From Petrolisthes cinctipes (Eukaryota > Arthropoda > Malacostraca > Decapoda > Porcellanidae), in contig JAWQEG010000416.1 of assembly GCA_033782935.1 (NCBI GenBank), forward strand, positions 1-64,000: 64,000 nucleotides of DNA, in the 5' to 3' direction. Positions 39,061 to 50,600 of the stretch are shown one piece after another; the first letter of the stretch is position 1, and each line of letters starts with the position of its first letter. The position numbers and the translations under genes are program-made. A model generated the notes under the pieces. The model was not told the origin of the DNA. It saw only the letters and a list, made by a program, of their open reading frames with translations, and ran no database searches.

Positions 39061-39786
39061 TGTATCCGCGATTGATCACGTTCGCGATACATGATACACC
39101 TATGGTGGTGGAACATACCGTTAGGCCAAAGCAGTTCAAGCTAGTTTCATTAGACACAACATCCTTTGAAAAGTGCTGAGTAGCAGCGTGAGGGAATCTT
39201 CCATGCTGAGCTACTGATTGCTAGATTCACTCTGTAATTATCTATATGTTAATCTCTCTACTATAATCAACTCCATATTGTCATCTCGTATGTAGAGAAA
39301 GGGACAATATATATTTACTCACTTTATTCTTATATAAACTCATATCTAACTTATTCAGATTTCATATGTAAGCTTAGCATTGTAAATAGCATCATCGACA
39401 ACCTGTCATCTGAGAAAGGGTGTTGCAGTGTATACCACGAGCGGGGACTACCAGAGAGAGAAGGCGCATTACAAGCCCTGCCTTGGCTACAACAGGTTCA
39501 CCTCCTACCTTATATTAGAGAGACACGAGTTGTCTGTATAACCTGTAACCTATACATAATATATTCAGTAAATAGAGACAAGTCCACGAGTTTACTCTAA
39601 ACCTTGAGTAACTAACTTAGTTCCTCAGGAAGACTAGAGTGGTAGTTCAGAGCAACGGTAAGTTGGCTGAAACCAGAGGTCTACATCGGCGTAGTAAGTA
39701 ATACTAGCCGGAGAGAGTAAGTGAGAGTTTCCAGCAGGTGTTTCCGAGAGAAGCTGTTGCTGAGCTTGGACGACTCCACGAGTACA
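39061..39786 (+). repeat. 3' LTR
   Basis: 726 bp, matching the 5' LTR at all but five positions. The flank after it (GGCGTTACC) does not match the base run before the 5' LTR (ACACCAT). Confidence 0.95.
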
Positions 39787-39959
39787 GGCGTTACCCGTGA
39801 CAAGCGGGATCAAAGTCACACTAGAATATAGAAAATTATGTCGAGTAAAATAATTGAAAGTACAAAGATAAAACATGATTACCAAAGCATAAATATGGTA
39901 GTAATATACGACAAGTACATCAATACATTTTGTCCACAGGCCGTCTCTCACCACACGTC
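39787..39959. other. Unassigned sequence after the 3' LTR
   Basis: AT-rich, no gene. It does not continue the gypsy-like integrase seen before the 5' LTR. Confidence 0.5.
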
Positions 39960-40118
39960 TGTTTGGTGTGTGTGTTGCTACATGCAACTCCTATACTCGT
40001 GTGTGTGTGGTCAATGTATCACCTGTTTACACTCGAGTGTGTGTATGTGTGTGTGTGTGTGTGTGTGTGTTACTCCTATACTCGTGTGTGTGTGTGGTCA
40101 ATGTATCACCTGCTTACA

Positions 40119-40149
<31 letters not shown>

Positions 40150-40255
40150 AACTCCTATACTCGTGTGTGTGGTCAATGTATCACCTGCTTACACTTGTGT
40201 GTGTGTTAGCTTGGTTATTATCTGTGTGTGTGTGTATGTGTTAGCTTGGTCATTA

Positions 40256-40288
<33 letters not shown>

Positions 40289-40290
40289 AC
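39960..40290. repeat. GT-rich minisatellite with a shared spacer
   Basis: Three or four units of about 70-95 bp combine (GT)n with 'aactcctatactcgtgtgtg' and 'gtcaatgtatcacctg'. Cys/Val-rich frames across it are artefacts. Confidence 0.9.
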
Positions 40291-40515
40291 CGTATGACCA
40301 CAGCCTCCTCCTTCTCCGCTTCTTCCTCCCTCCTCTACTCAAACATAATTATATCGTATTGACAAAGTAATGTAAATCCACACACAAGTTATATACACAT
40401 TCACAAAATATATTATAATTATCAAGACTTTGTGTGTAGTGACGATTCTATCATTTGTATTGACTACTGGGTTGGCTTTCCCACTTTTTGTTTACATATC
40501 TAAATTTGGAATATG
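40291..40515. other. Unassigned sequence
   Basis: No gene or repeat recognised. Confidence 0.4.
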
Positions 40516-41162
40516 TTAACCCCTAGAGACCGACTTTTTTTATTATTATTTTCACCCCCAGCCGACTTCTGGGGGTCAATTTTCAACTTTCATGTAGGCA
40601 AATTTTGTTCTTACAGAATGAAAGAGCTTGAATTTACGCACCAGGAACTGAAAACGGGAGCCTCCTAGGTGTACGCGTTTGCGTATGACAGAGCATAAAA
40701 GTCCGAAAATAAATAAAATGGTATCCCCTGAAACGCATGAAAGGAAACCTCATACGCTCTGCGTACGCTCTAAACATGTAAATAAACACCTAAACAATGC
40801 GTCTAAGTGGTTTTCAATGATAATAAACGTATTTCAGTGTAATTTTGTCTGTCTAGACTCTCCTGGAGTATAGTAGACAGCAGCGAGATACGAGAAACAT
40901 AAGAAAACACCATGTAGTGGTGAGATGGGGTCCTTGTTGGTGGGGGTAGGTCTAGGCTCCACCCACCAGCATACGCAGTTGCCAGACACCACTACCACAG
41001 TCAAACCTTTTCTCAAGGACGTTAGCTTTCCATCGTTACCAACGCCAGCTCGCTAGCTACTCGCTACAGTTTTTTATAGGTACGTCGACATATCGGTTAT
41101 TCGGAGCGAACCATTAATTTTTTTATCACCGACATGTCGGTTGATCGGTCTTAAGGGGTTAA
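40516..41162. mobile_element. TTAA-flanked, piggyBac-like non-autonomous element
   Basis: TTAA at 40516-40519 is followed by CCCCTAGAGACCGA. The other end reads TCGGTCTTAAGGGG then TTAA at 41159-41162, so inverted termini of about 14 bp match with two or three differences. TTAA duplication and CCC-starting termini fit piggyBac-type elements. About 640 bp with no transposase. Confidence 0.7.
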
Positions 41163-41437
41163 ATACAATATAGTTTAGTACCGGTACAGTCAATGAAGTA
41201 GTGTACATTATATGGTGGTGCGTTTTGTCATGCCCAGTGTGTCCCTCCTGTTACCTAATTATTATACTATTATCAAACTCGTTTTTCACTCACTCCAAAT
41301 AATTATCAGAGGCAAACCAAACCTAAATGATAATGTTGTTCAAATTATGCCCTCAAACCTATAGAGTAATGGTGATGTTGCCTTCTTCCATTGGTGTAGT
41401 GACAATGTTAGAAGGGGAGAGTATTCTTGTTGTCATG
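41163..41437. other. Unassigned sequence
   Basis: No gene or repeat recognised. Confidence 0.4.
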
Positions 41438-41880
41438 TTAACCCTTAAATGCCTATTGACCAAATATCACGTCACGGCGAATTTAGGCCTTGAAGCCGAT
41501 TGACGTAATATAAAGCCTGCAGAAAAAAAACTACTTGGGGTATATCTAGCCACTTCATTGGTAACACTGGTTAGGTTGGGCCTTCAGTGAGTGGTGTGAG
41601 AGGGGAATGGTTCACTTGTCATATATACGCAATGAAAATACGCTCGCTCACGTTTTCTAATTTTTAGGGTTTTTTTAGGGGTAACTACTTTATTACTCAT
41701 GGCGCTGCTGTACGCAAACCAGTAGACCTAGGAAACTTTAGTTTACAGATTCTGGTGTGTAAAATCAAGCTCTACAAATTTGTAATAACAAAATTTACCT
41801 AAACGAAACTTTAAAAATCACCCTGTTTTTGCAGTTCACGCACCAGTAGCGGTAGGGGGATTGCGGTTCTTAGGGGTTAA
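41438..41880. mobile_element. Second TTAA-flanked element with CCC-type ends
   Basis: TTAACCCTTAAATGCC at the left and GCGGTTCTTAGGGGTTAA at the right. The inverted termini are short and diverged. 443 bp, no coding capacity. Related in style to 40516-41162 but not obviously the same family. Confidence 0.5.
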
Positions 41881-41990
41881 TAATGGAGAACAAGAGGGAA
41901 ACCGACTCGTGGCAAGCACTGTCCATTGATGCTTGTCATACCTTCTGCATCCGGCCTCGTCAATTTTCAAAGAGGACATTTTCCCCTACA

Positions 41991-42157
41991 TTAAGGGCAT
42001 AGTATACTTTGGGTTCATTAGAGCGCCTTGATTCCACCAAAGTATACCAGGAAACAGAACCCGATTAACAAAACTAATGGTGGTCTGTTGCTTGGAATGC
42101 TGTAGTTTGGAGGAATCAGTTGCTCCAGATTTACCAACACTGTAACTATCCCCTTAA
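41991..42157 (+). mobile_element. TTAA-flanked small MITE, copy 3
   Basis: A 167-bp unit from TTAAGGGCATAGTATAC to AACTATCCCCTTAA. One of the best-preserved copies, with both arms ('gattccaccaaagtatacca', 'gtagtttggaggaatcagtt') and good terminal inversion. Confidence 0.82.
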
Positions 42158-43491
42158 GAGAGAAAGACCCGCCTCTTATGTTATGAATTTTAGTCTTTTG
42201 TGTGTATGAACTTGAATATGATTATTTTATTAAGTCGCCCAAAATGGATATTTAAACCTTAAAGGAATTTCATTAAACGGCAGGGAATTATAGAGGTGCT
42301 GGAAATATAATAATAACAATATAAATAATAATAATAAACTATGGAGCAGGATGGGTGTGATGGTTGTGTAAATGATGGACACGGCTCATGATGCCTCGGG
42401 AATAAACAAACCATTTCTCAGTATCCATCATCGTCTGAGGTGTTAGAATGTTTCACACCAAAACTGCACCCATAGTTGTTTGATGGTGTGTACAATGGGT
42501 CCTAAAAGGTACGAAGGGATGGCAAGCTGCAGTAGTAGTAAGCAAGCAGGACAAATAATGGGGTCAGAAAATATAATGAACTCAATATTAATAAGAATGT
42601 AATATCGGCCACAAGAATTCCTACACACGCTGTTGTTTTCAAAAGTTTACAACATATAGGTCATGTACGACTATGTAACTATAATACAACATTATTATTA
42701 GGTTTGTTGTTTTGTAATCACCGAGTCACTTTGTAGATGATTCATTACAGTACTTCCACAATAATGACCTCTCTTTCCATATTCCCTGTGTAAGAATTGG
42801 TGTGGCCAACTATACAAAGGTATGTTGTGTAGCCAGCAGTACAAGTAATGGTCCAGACAGGTGTGTTGGTGGTGGTGGTGTTTCTGGGGCCACAAGTTTT
42901 GAACTAATTATTAAACTGTCTGCTGCACTATTACAGGTTTATGATCACAATAACAATAATATCATCTGGGAGACGTGTAATTACACTCCAAGGCAAAGAG
43001 GATTTGTGGTGCTAATGAATGTTGGGTAAGCAGATTATTATTGGGGCGAAGTTAAGTAAGGTATTTCCCACCAAGTGTGGCTTGAGATGACTTTGCTAAT
43101 GTATATGTACTATACAAAGGAAGATAGAATCAGTATAATAATAATAATAATAAATTAAAATGAACTAATGAAAAGAGTAAGGATGAGGATGTGAGTTTGA
43201 AGGAATGAAAATGAAGATGGACAGAAGTCAAGATGAGAGATGAGGATTTAATTAAAGGAGGCAGAGGAAAGGCACATAGATGAGTATGAGAGCTAAAGGA
43301 GATGAGAATGAGGAGAGAAAATAATAGAAGTGAGAGTGAGAAAGATGATGGTGACAGAAGGGAAGGGTATGAATGAAAGTTTGAAGTGACGGAGATGAGA
43401 ATAGCGAGAGTTAAATAATGTAAGATAAATTTCAGTGACAGAGGTGAAGGGTGTGAAGGTAGATATAGATACCGAGGAGAATTAAGGGGAT
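42158..43491. other. Unassigned sequence with short ATA and GGAGA-rich patches
   Basis: No gene recognised. 42603-42628 contains a motif similar to 11671-11697 (see findings). 43140-43480 is strongly purine-rich on the plus strand. Confidence 0.4.
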
Positions 43492-43642
43492 GGTTTAGTC
43501 TTTACATTATTGGAGGTAGTGATTCCTCCAAACTATTCCCAGCAACAAACCACCATTATATTTGTTAACTTAGTCCTGTTTTCTGACATACTTTGGAGGA
43601 GTCGAGGCGCTCCAATGCACCAGATGTATACTATCCCCTTAT
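43492..43642 (-). mobile_element. TTAA-type small MITE, copy 4
   Basis: Starts TTAAGGGGATGG and ends CTATCCCCTTAT. The right TTAA has decayed by one base. Arms 'gattcctccaaactattccc' and 'catactttggaggagtcgag' are clear. Confidence 0.75.
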
Positions 43643-43698
43643 GGTCGTCATCAGCTGTGGGTAAATTATTGAAAGATTAAAAACTGTCTTGAAGACAC

Positions 43699-43870
43699 TT
43701 AATATTTAATGGTGGATTCTTTTGTTGGTAGATTGGTGGGCTACTGATTCCTCCAAACTATGCCACCAAACAAATCCCCCATGAAAGTAACATTCAGGTC
43801 ATCTGTTTCCTGGTATAGTTTGGAGGAATCACAGACCTTCCAATTCACCAACAAGATAATCTCCACTTAA
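43699..43870 (-). mobile_element. TTAA-type small MITE, copy 5 (diverged)
   Basis: Arms 'tgattcctccaaactatgcc' and 'tggtatagtttggaggaatc' lie between a TTAA-like left end and TTAA at 43867-43870. Its terminal bases differ from the other copies, so it may be a subfamily. Confidence 0.6.
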
Positions 43871-45256
43871 ACTGATGACAACAATGAAGTGAAGAGAAGG
43901 AGAATGTGAAGGAGGAAGAAGGAGAAGGGAAGTGTCTCGTTGGTGAGATAATAAAACTTCATTATATTCAGGGAAAGTTTCACTCTCAGTATTGGAAAAA
44001 ACATATTCGCATTTCTTTACCATTTGAGAAATTTAAAGTATAATCGTAAGATTTGCCCCTTTCTAATGCTGAAAACTCAGCTAATCCACACCGTAGTTGC
44101 CAAATGGTATATAATGTTTTCTTTCTTTTTATTTATTTTATTGTATTTTTACTTTTTTTTATATATACCCCTACCTCGGGACAAGAGGCCATCAGTCGTA
44201 GCCTGAGACTGAGGCCCCGAGATTATCGAGTGAAGCTTTGAGGTGTTGGTTTCTTCACATATTTGTTTATACACGTCACTTTCTGGAGAGGGTAATGTCT
44301 GTTTGTGTTAGTTTACAAAATCTTATTTAGAAGTATGAGAAGAAAAAGCAAAAGCCTACTTAATCCTACCCTATGCTATAACTGCATTATATTTAAGACA
44401 AAATACTACAGTTACAGCGAATCTATTCAAAGATTTTTTTTTGGTTAAAATCCGATTGGGTAACTTTATTCTCTGGGTCATCATTCTCATTATATTCAAT
44501 AATTCAGTAAATTCCCCCTCCCCTAAAACCATCAATCATTAAAATCACATAACGTATATCTGTAAAAATGAAGTCACAACTCTTACTCAACAACTTGCCT
44601 AATGCATGAATTATGTATGCTAGAGGATTTCACGTTAGTACAGAAATGAGAGTCAACTCACTGCCAGCAAGAATACCAACCCCACAGTACAGTCATACAT
44701 GTAGCTTCGATCTTTTCTCAGCAGGATCTAGCCAGCAATGCCGGTACTTTTTTGGGAGAGTGTTCCACTCATTTTCTTGATGGTAACTCAATTGTTGGTA
44801 CTGAGACTGTACTATACCTTCGTAACACACAGGATGTCAAAGGTGGCTCAGAAGGTCAGTGTGTGGGTGACTGGGTGTGTCAGTAGAATTGTATAAGTGT
44901 AAACGCGTTTGGGAATGCCATCCATTATTGTGGTGTTCACTAATGGAGTGTTTTCATGGGTTTGCGTGCGTGTATGATTTCATGCAAGTGTTTCATGAAT
45001 GTGTAAATGCATAGGCGATAGTCTGAACGTGTTATGAAGGAATGTGTGTGTAATAATAATAATAAATGTTAAAGGCTGCAAATAAATGGCAGTCAATGGG
45101 ACAGAGTGAAGCACACACAAGACTGTTTGAAACACAACTATAGCACACATCACAGATGAGGAGTGGCCCAGAGACCTCACCACCCACGTGAGACCCGAGT
45201 CAGCTTCGGCTATGGCTCAGTGTTGCCGCGTTTTCTACACAACACTGAGGATTACT
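43871..45256. other. Unassigned sequence
   Basis: About 1.4 kb, AT-rich, with a T-rich tract (44116-44166). No gene, RNA gene or element recognised. Confidence 0.4.
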
Positions 45257-47601
45257 GTTGCCAGCAGGGCTTCCATTCTAGGGTAAAATACCCTAAACTA
45301 GGGTAATTGGACCCTTCCTAGGGTAGTGTTTAGGGTAATGCATAAACTAGGGTAATTCTAGGGTAATCTGCCGTCAGGCTGGTTTTTATTTAATAGTGTC
45401 CGATTAATGTACTGTACATATTATCATCCCCGTGATTTGTATGAGCATACCCGCCGGGCGCCAGGGATAGGGAGGTAGGGAGGTGGGTACCAACCTACTG
45501 GAACTCATGTCACTTTGATCCTTACGTAAATAGTTTGTAAGGATGAATATTGCTTATAATCATGAGGATTTTTCCGCCTTTTCTTTTCCTTCTGAACTGT
45601 TCCCGTTCGATATTGTGTGGGTGCAACCAAGAGTCATCCATAAGTAATTATGTCGTACGTACGAATATTCTAAGCATAACCATGAGTGCTTTTACGGCTT
45701 TTATATTATCCTATTTCGTCCCGTACGCGTTCTCTTCTGAAATCTGGAGCGTGAAGCTGTTCTCTTGATCTCTTCACAAGTTCACACACACACAGTCAGA
45801 CACTTGCGAGGACGAGTCCACACAATACAGCAGCTGCAATAGTGCTCCTACCAGCTGTATTCTACTTGAAGGTGGCCTCCTCCCATATAAACAGTTAACT
45901 TCATATCCATTCTATAAGGTAATTTATTATTGTATATATGCATATTTTTCTTGAACTAAGTTATGTTAACTGCGAATAAGTGAAAGAAAATGAAAATGCT
46001 ATTAAGGTATATTTAGCCGAAAATAGCCTATGCTATTTAACCCTTACACTGCCGCCGACAGCATATGCTGATCGCTACAGAGCACTCCCCAGTGCCACCG
46101 ACAGCATATGCTGTTTTCACTTGTAATAATTGTTTAAAAGTGGGAATGGTAGGTTTAGGTACTTGGTAGTTACTGACAACTCACCATGGTTTGGCACCAA
46201 ACACAGTTGTTGGAGTATAATATGAGACATTAGGTGGTAAACTTATGTTCATTGGAGCCTACTAGCCAGTATTCTGGGAGCTCGTTTTGGTTTATAACCG
46301 ACCGGCGGCCGTGGTTTTTGTTATTTCGTCGTAATGCATCAATAAATTATATGATTGGAACTTTTTATATTAGTATTTACTATTTATTATTTATATGGTG
46401 TACAGTAGGCTATATTTATATGTTTGAAAAATTTGTGTTATTGAAGACAAATTTTCTAGACCTTACTTAGAATTCCTAGACTACAACTTGGGTAAGTTTA
46501 ATAGTTACAACACACTTTTCCAGTCTGAGGCTCCAAATTTCTTCACATTAAAAACTGAAACGTGTAAACTCATTAGAAGTTTATGTTCAGACTTCATGGA
46601 TGTAAGTTTTGTTAAGAAAGCAGACATTTCTCTCCTTACTCCTGCTCATCCCATGTTTTCTAGTACTTTCGTCCCAACTGAGAATATTTATCTAGGAGTG
46701 AGTGCATCAACATCAGTAAATAATATGAAAATAGCAGGAGCAGGCTACTAAAGAAGAACTTTCTCAGTTTCAAAAGTCATGTCAGTCTTTCCTGATAGAA
46801 GCTGTACTCCAAATCCAAAAAAGATATTCCTTGAATGACAAAATTCATGACATAGTAGCCTGCATCAACCCACACTCTGCTTCTACCCTTAACCCTCCCT
46901 CCCTAGCATTTTTATTTGATGAACTGCCCCAGTTACAAAAATTTGCTGACAAAAAGCTTGTGGATGAAGAGTGGAGACTACACTACTTGGATGAGGAACT
47001 ATCTAAACAACTAAATTTCATGCAGTACTGGAAGATAGTATTAAATAGGAAAAATGATGCAGGCCTACAATGTTACCCTAATTTATCAGATGTTATTTCC
47101 ACTCTCCTTTCACTACCTTTTTCAAATGCTGCTGTGGAACGTTTTTTCAGTCAATTAAACATAACAAAAACCTCATTAAGAAGCTCTCTAAAAAATTAAA
47201 CAATATGTGGTCTCATGCATGGAATTTATTACATGAAACGCCTTGGTTTTGATGACAATATGCTAAAAGCAATGAATAATGTTTAATAAGAGTGATGCTA
47301 CATATTCTGAGGCTGCAAATATGTAAGTCTCCTGGAGGTGTTACAGTGTTAGCAGATAGAGTATACAACTGCATATTTCTAAATAAAATACCCTTTAATT
47401 TATGCGGCATTTGTTTTTTTCCTGTGTGTGTGGGGGGAATATTTGGGGGGGGGGCAATATATAAACTTATGTATGATAGTGCATGAATCAACAATTTTAT
47501 GAAGAACTTCGACAATCTAGGGTAAAACACTCGAATCTAGGGTAATATCGACAAAAATCTAGGGTAGGATTTCATCAACTCATGGAAGCCCTGGTTGCCA
47601 G
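45257..47601 (+). mobile_element. Decayed hAT transposon with 8-bp duplication
   Basis: GTTGCCAG at 45257-45264 and 47594-47601 is the 8-bp target duplication. The element (45265-47593) has 12-bp perfect inverted ends CAGGGCTTCCAT. Near both ends CTAGGGTAA is repeated three to five times (45281-45372 and 47518-47566), probably transposase binding sites. A C-terminal transposase remnant lies at 46470-47230. Confidence 0.9.
46470..47230 (+). pseudogene. hAT transposase C-terminal remnant
   Basis: Two out-of-frame segments. 46476-46751 includes 'FVKKADISLLTPAHPMFSST' and 'IYLGVSAS'. 46831-47199 ends with 'DVISTLLSLPFSNAAVERFF' and 'SQLNITKTSLRSSLKN', the hAT dimerisation domain. They align in order with the intact-looking paralogue at 52308-53198 ('KADLMTFDPMLSSNHLPLNQ', 'LPTSNTAAERIFSKMNLIKT'). 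The N-terminal zinc finger and catalytic DDE part are absent, so the copy is non-autonomous. Confidence 0.8.
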
Positions 47602-47631
47602 CTAGTACACGGGCGGCGGCGGGCGGCGGCC

Positions 47632-50600
47632 CAGGGGTGGGATCTTCAAAGCATCGTAAGTTGGTGGCGCTACGATCACCTTTACTATCTCGTAGCCGCC
47701 ATATTTGATCGTGGCTTACGAGGATCATAAGTTGGTATCTCCAAAGCTTCATAACCTCCCTCGTAGCTCACGATGATAGCCTCGTAGTGAGCGTCGCTGC
47801 CCGTTTCGTTCCGTGTGTTTTGTTCATCCCGCCACCCAGCTGACTGGCTCTCACCCAATCACAATGAAGGAAACAATATGTCCTTGGTACTGTAAGCCAA
47901 TCATAACGTAGTATTACAATGTCAACAAATAAACATTGTCTCACCACCAGCTGATAGAGATGACACAGTCACCAAGTTACATCAGACAGGAATTAACAGC
48001 AAAAGACAGGTAAGTGAATTATTATACTGTGTTGATAAACATTTAACACAACAGTGGAGATAAGGCAGCTGACCCCCCCGGGTATATTTTTAATATCACG
48101 CCAATCACTGGTATATTGTATATAGATTTTTGGTTAGGTTAGGTTTGGCTAGTTTAGTTTAAGATAGGTTAGGTTACGTACTGTAAATCAAGAACAGCAT
48201 GATACAAATAGTTTACTGGTAGCTGGTTGTCATGAAAATAAATCAAAGACATTGACTGGGAGGACATTATATTATTTTAACTTCTACTGTCAGTTTTATT
48301 TCCTGTACACCTACCTACAGTAGTTTCTATATTAATCTCAAAATCTGTACAGTTGATTGCCATTACCAAGTAACAGGCAGAAATATACCATATGTAGTGA
48401 AATCTGGCAAGTGCAATATAATAACTAAGACTTCAAACAGTTTTATTGAAAGACAGATCAAGGAAATAAATTATATAAGCATTATTTATATTATGGATTC
48501 GGCTGTTGGCATGGGCACACATAGGTTGAAGGATGGGGGGGGGAGTGTCCATTGCCTGATTTAGATACAGTACCATTTTAATACGATAACCAGCAGATAT
48601 TGTAATTTATTCTGCTTGCTTCTGCTTTGTTATTGAATTATGTACCATTTTTCGTTATATTTCAGGTGGTGACACTAGTGACACAAAGACATTCACCCAC
48701 ATAGAAGAGGCTATGGCTCAAGTCATTAAAGAAGTGCAAGTGTCGGGTATTTCTGTGGACTCCAAGACCCAGGCAGTATGTACAGTATATAACAGTAAAA
48801 AATATCCTGCTCTTCATCTAGGCTAGTAATATGGAAATCTTCCCTCATTGGCACTATGTGAAGTAATTGAATTACATTGAGAGTTTATATATATAAAACA
48901 TACATTTTGAGCAGCATTAATCCTCAATTCCATTCAAAGTTAAACAGTGCAAATCATAAGGCCTTAGTCCTAGGAACAAATATACAAGATGTTCTCATAT
49001 ATCCATACCTTCAGTAAATACGGTACATGTACAGTGATGACCCAATATACAGGAGTCAAGTACATAGTGATTTATACATTTTGTGTATCATATAAATAAC
49101 TCCTGTTAGCAGTTCATGTAGTCGAAAAAATTGGAGCCATGTTAATCAAAACTAAATTTGTGATGCTTTGTTAGATTCCATATGTATCATATGAGTACTT
49201 TAACCAAGTAAAAATTGCAGTACTGCTGCTGTACTTATATGTATGACTAATTATATACTGCTTTCTTTAAGAGTGACTTTACAAATTTAATTCATAACGA
49301 TAATCCTTAATATTTCTCTAAAATTATATGAAAGTTGCTAATTTTCATAATTTCATAATAAGGTGATGTGGATGACCCAGGACTGCCATCAAGGGCCCCT
49401 TCACCTAGACCTGGGCCAAGTTGGCAGGACTTCGGGCCAGTTACAGTGGAAGACTGTGAAGTTTTGACTGGCGACAGCTTGCCGAAGCTGGTAAAACCTA
49501 CCACCAAGTGAGGAGCATTCATACCACAGCTCTGTAGCCTCAAGTCGCCCTTCCTCTAGGTCAGCTGGAGGTGTGACAGCTCATCTGGAAGCTACGCTAG
49601 CTCCAGATATACTAGTTGTCCATAAGACTATAAGGGATATTTTGATGGATCTTGCAGAAAATATAGCCACAATATCAGAAACTTTGGTGAACATTAAAAA
49701 GGCTATCGAGAAAAGGTGATTTGTTTTCAAATGTGTTTTGTTGTGTGTGTGTGATTTTTTTTTTTTTAAGAATTAGTGTGGTTTAAGTTGGGTTATATTT
49801 TGTGACAGAGTTATTAGTGTGCAAGTATGTTTTTAGTTGTGTGGTTTGTGTGTAGGTTTCAATCTAAATTATTGTTAACTTCTGCTTATGTTTTTTAAGA
49901 AATTACATTATTTATTTTCATTATATATTTTGTCTTTCAAATATAGCTTTTAACATTCACATTTCATGTTAGATTTATTATTCTTTGAGTAAAATCAACT
50001 TTTTTTTCATGCATTCTTATCTTTGACTAATAATATTAATGTCTTAGTTTTATTTACATATCAAGGTTCAAAGATTAACTATAAGGATATACTTATGCCG
50101 TACTGTGGCTTTAATCTTATTGTATTTTAATAATTTCTCTGCCATATTTGTGATATGTCCAAGCAATGTGAAGAGTGCCAAACAAGTACTGTAGTCATTA
50201 AGGAATTGGTGTTTTTTTGTTTTCAGTCATTGTTGGAAAGTACATGAGTTCAAACAGCTTTCCAATATCATAAATTTGCAGGTTTTTACTCAGGTATATA
50301 TAATGTAATGAACTGTGATAATGCAGGAAACTAATAGTACAAATAGCTAGGGAGGTATCATGGATTTCTGTAAACTTTACAGGTGTCAAATGTAAATAAA
50401 ATGTAGGGTTTTTTTATAGTCTATAATTAAAACATTTAGAAAAACCAATACCAGTCACATATTTGTTATATGCTGTTGAAAAGCATTTATTTTAGAAAAA
50501 TACAAGTCTTATGTAATATGAGAACAGGTGAAAATTATGTATTAAATTATACTGTTCAATAAAATTAATTGAATTGGTTGGAAAAGTTCATGTACGGTAC

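Larger units (their letters stand above)
23057..39786 (+). mobile_element. Errantivirus-like LTR retroelement (gag-pol-env) carrying an inserted DIRS element
   Basis: Two 726-bp direct repeats (23057-23782 and 39061-39786, TG...CA ends) enclose a tRNA-Leu-type primer binding site, gag, a single pol frame (RT, RNase H, integrase) and an env with a baculovirus-F-like fusion protein. This is the errantivirus/gypsy gene set. Without the 7.4 kb DIRS insertion the element would be about 9.3 kb. Lesions include a frameshift and two TGA codons in gag, a disrupted protease site, YLDH in the RT, and a TAA plus the insertion in env. No short target-site duplication is visible at the outer ends. Confidence 0.93.

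Noticed and set aside
39787..39830. A second primer-binding region after the 3' LTR (tandem LTR element)
   Set aside because: The sequence after the LTR (GGCGTTACCCGTGAC) does not match the tRNA-Leu site after the 5' LTR and no gag follows.
45281..45372. CTAGGGTAA repeats as interstitial telomere sequence
   Set aside because: They are dispersed rather than tandem, are mirrored at the other end (47518-47566), and lie just inside hAT inverted termini, so they are subterminal transposon motifs.
46036..46130. TTAACCCTTACACTGCCGCC as the left end of another TTAA element within the hAT copy
   Set aside because: No matching inverted end with TTAA was found downstream within the hAT element; at most a truncated copy.
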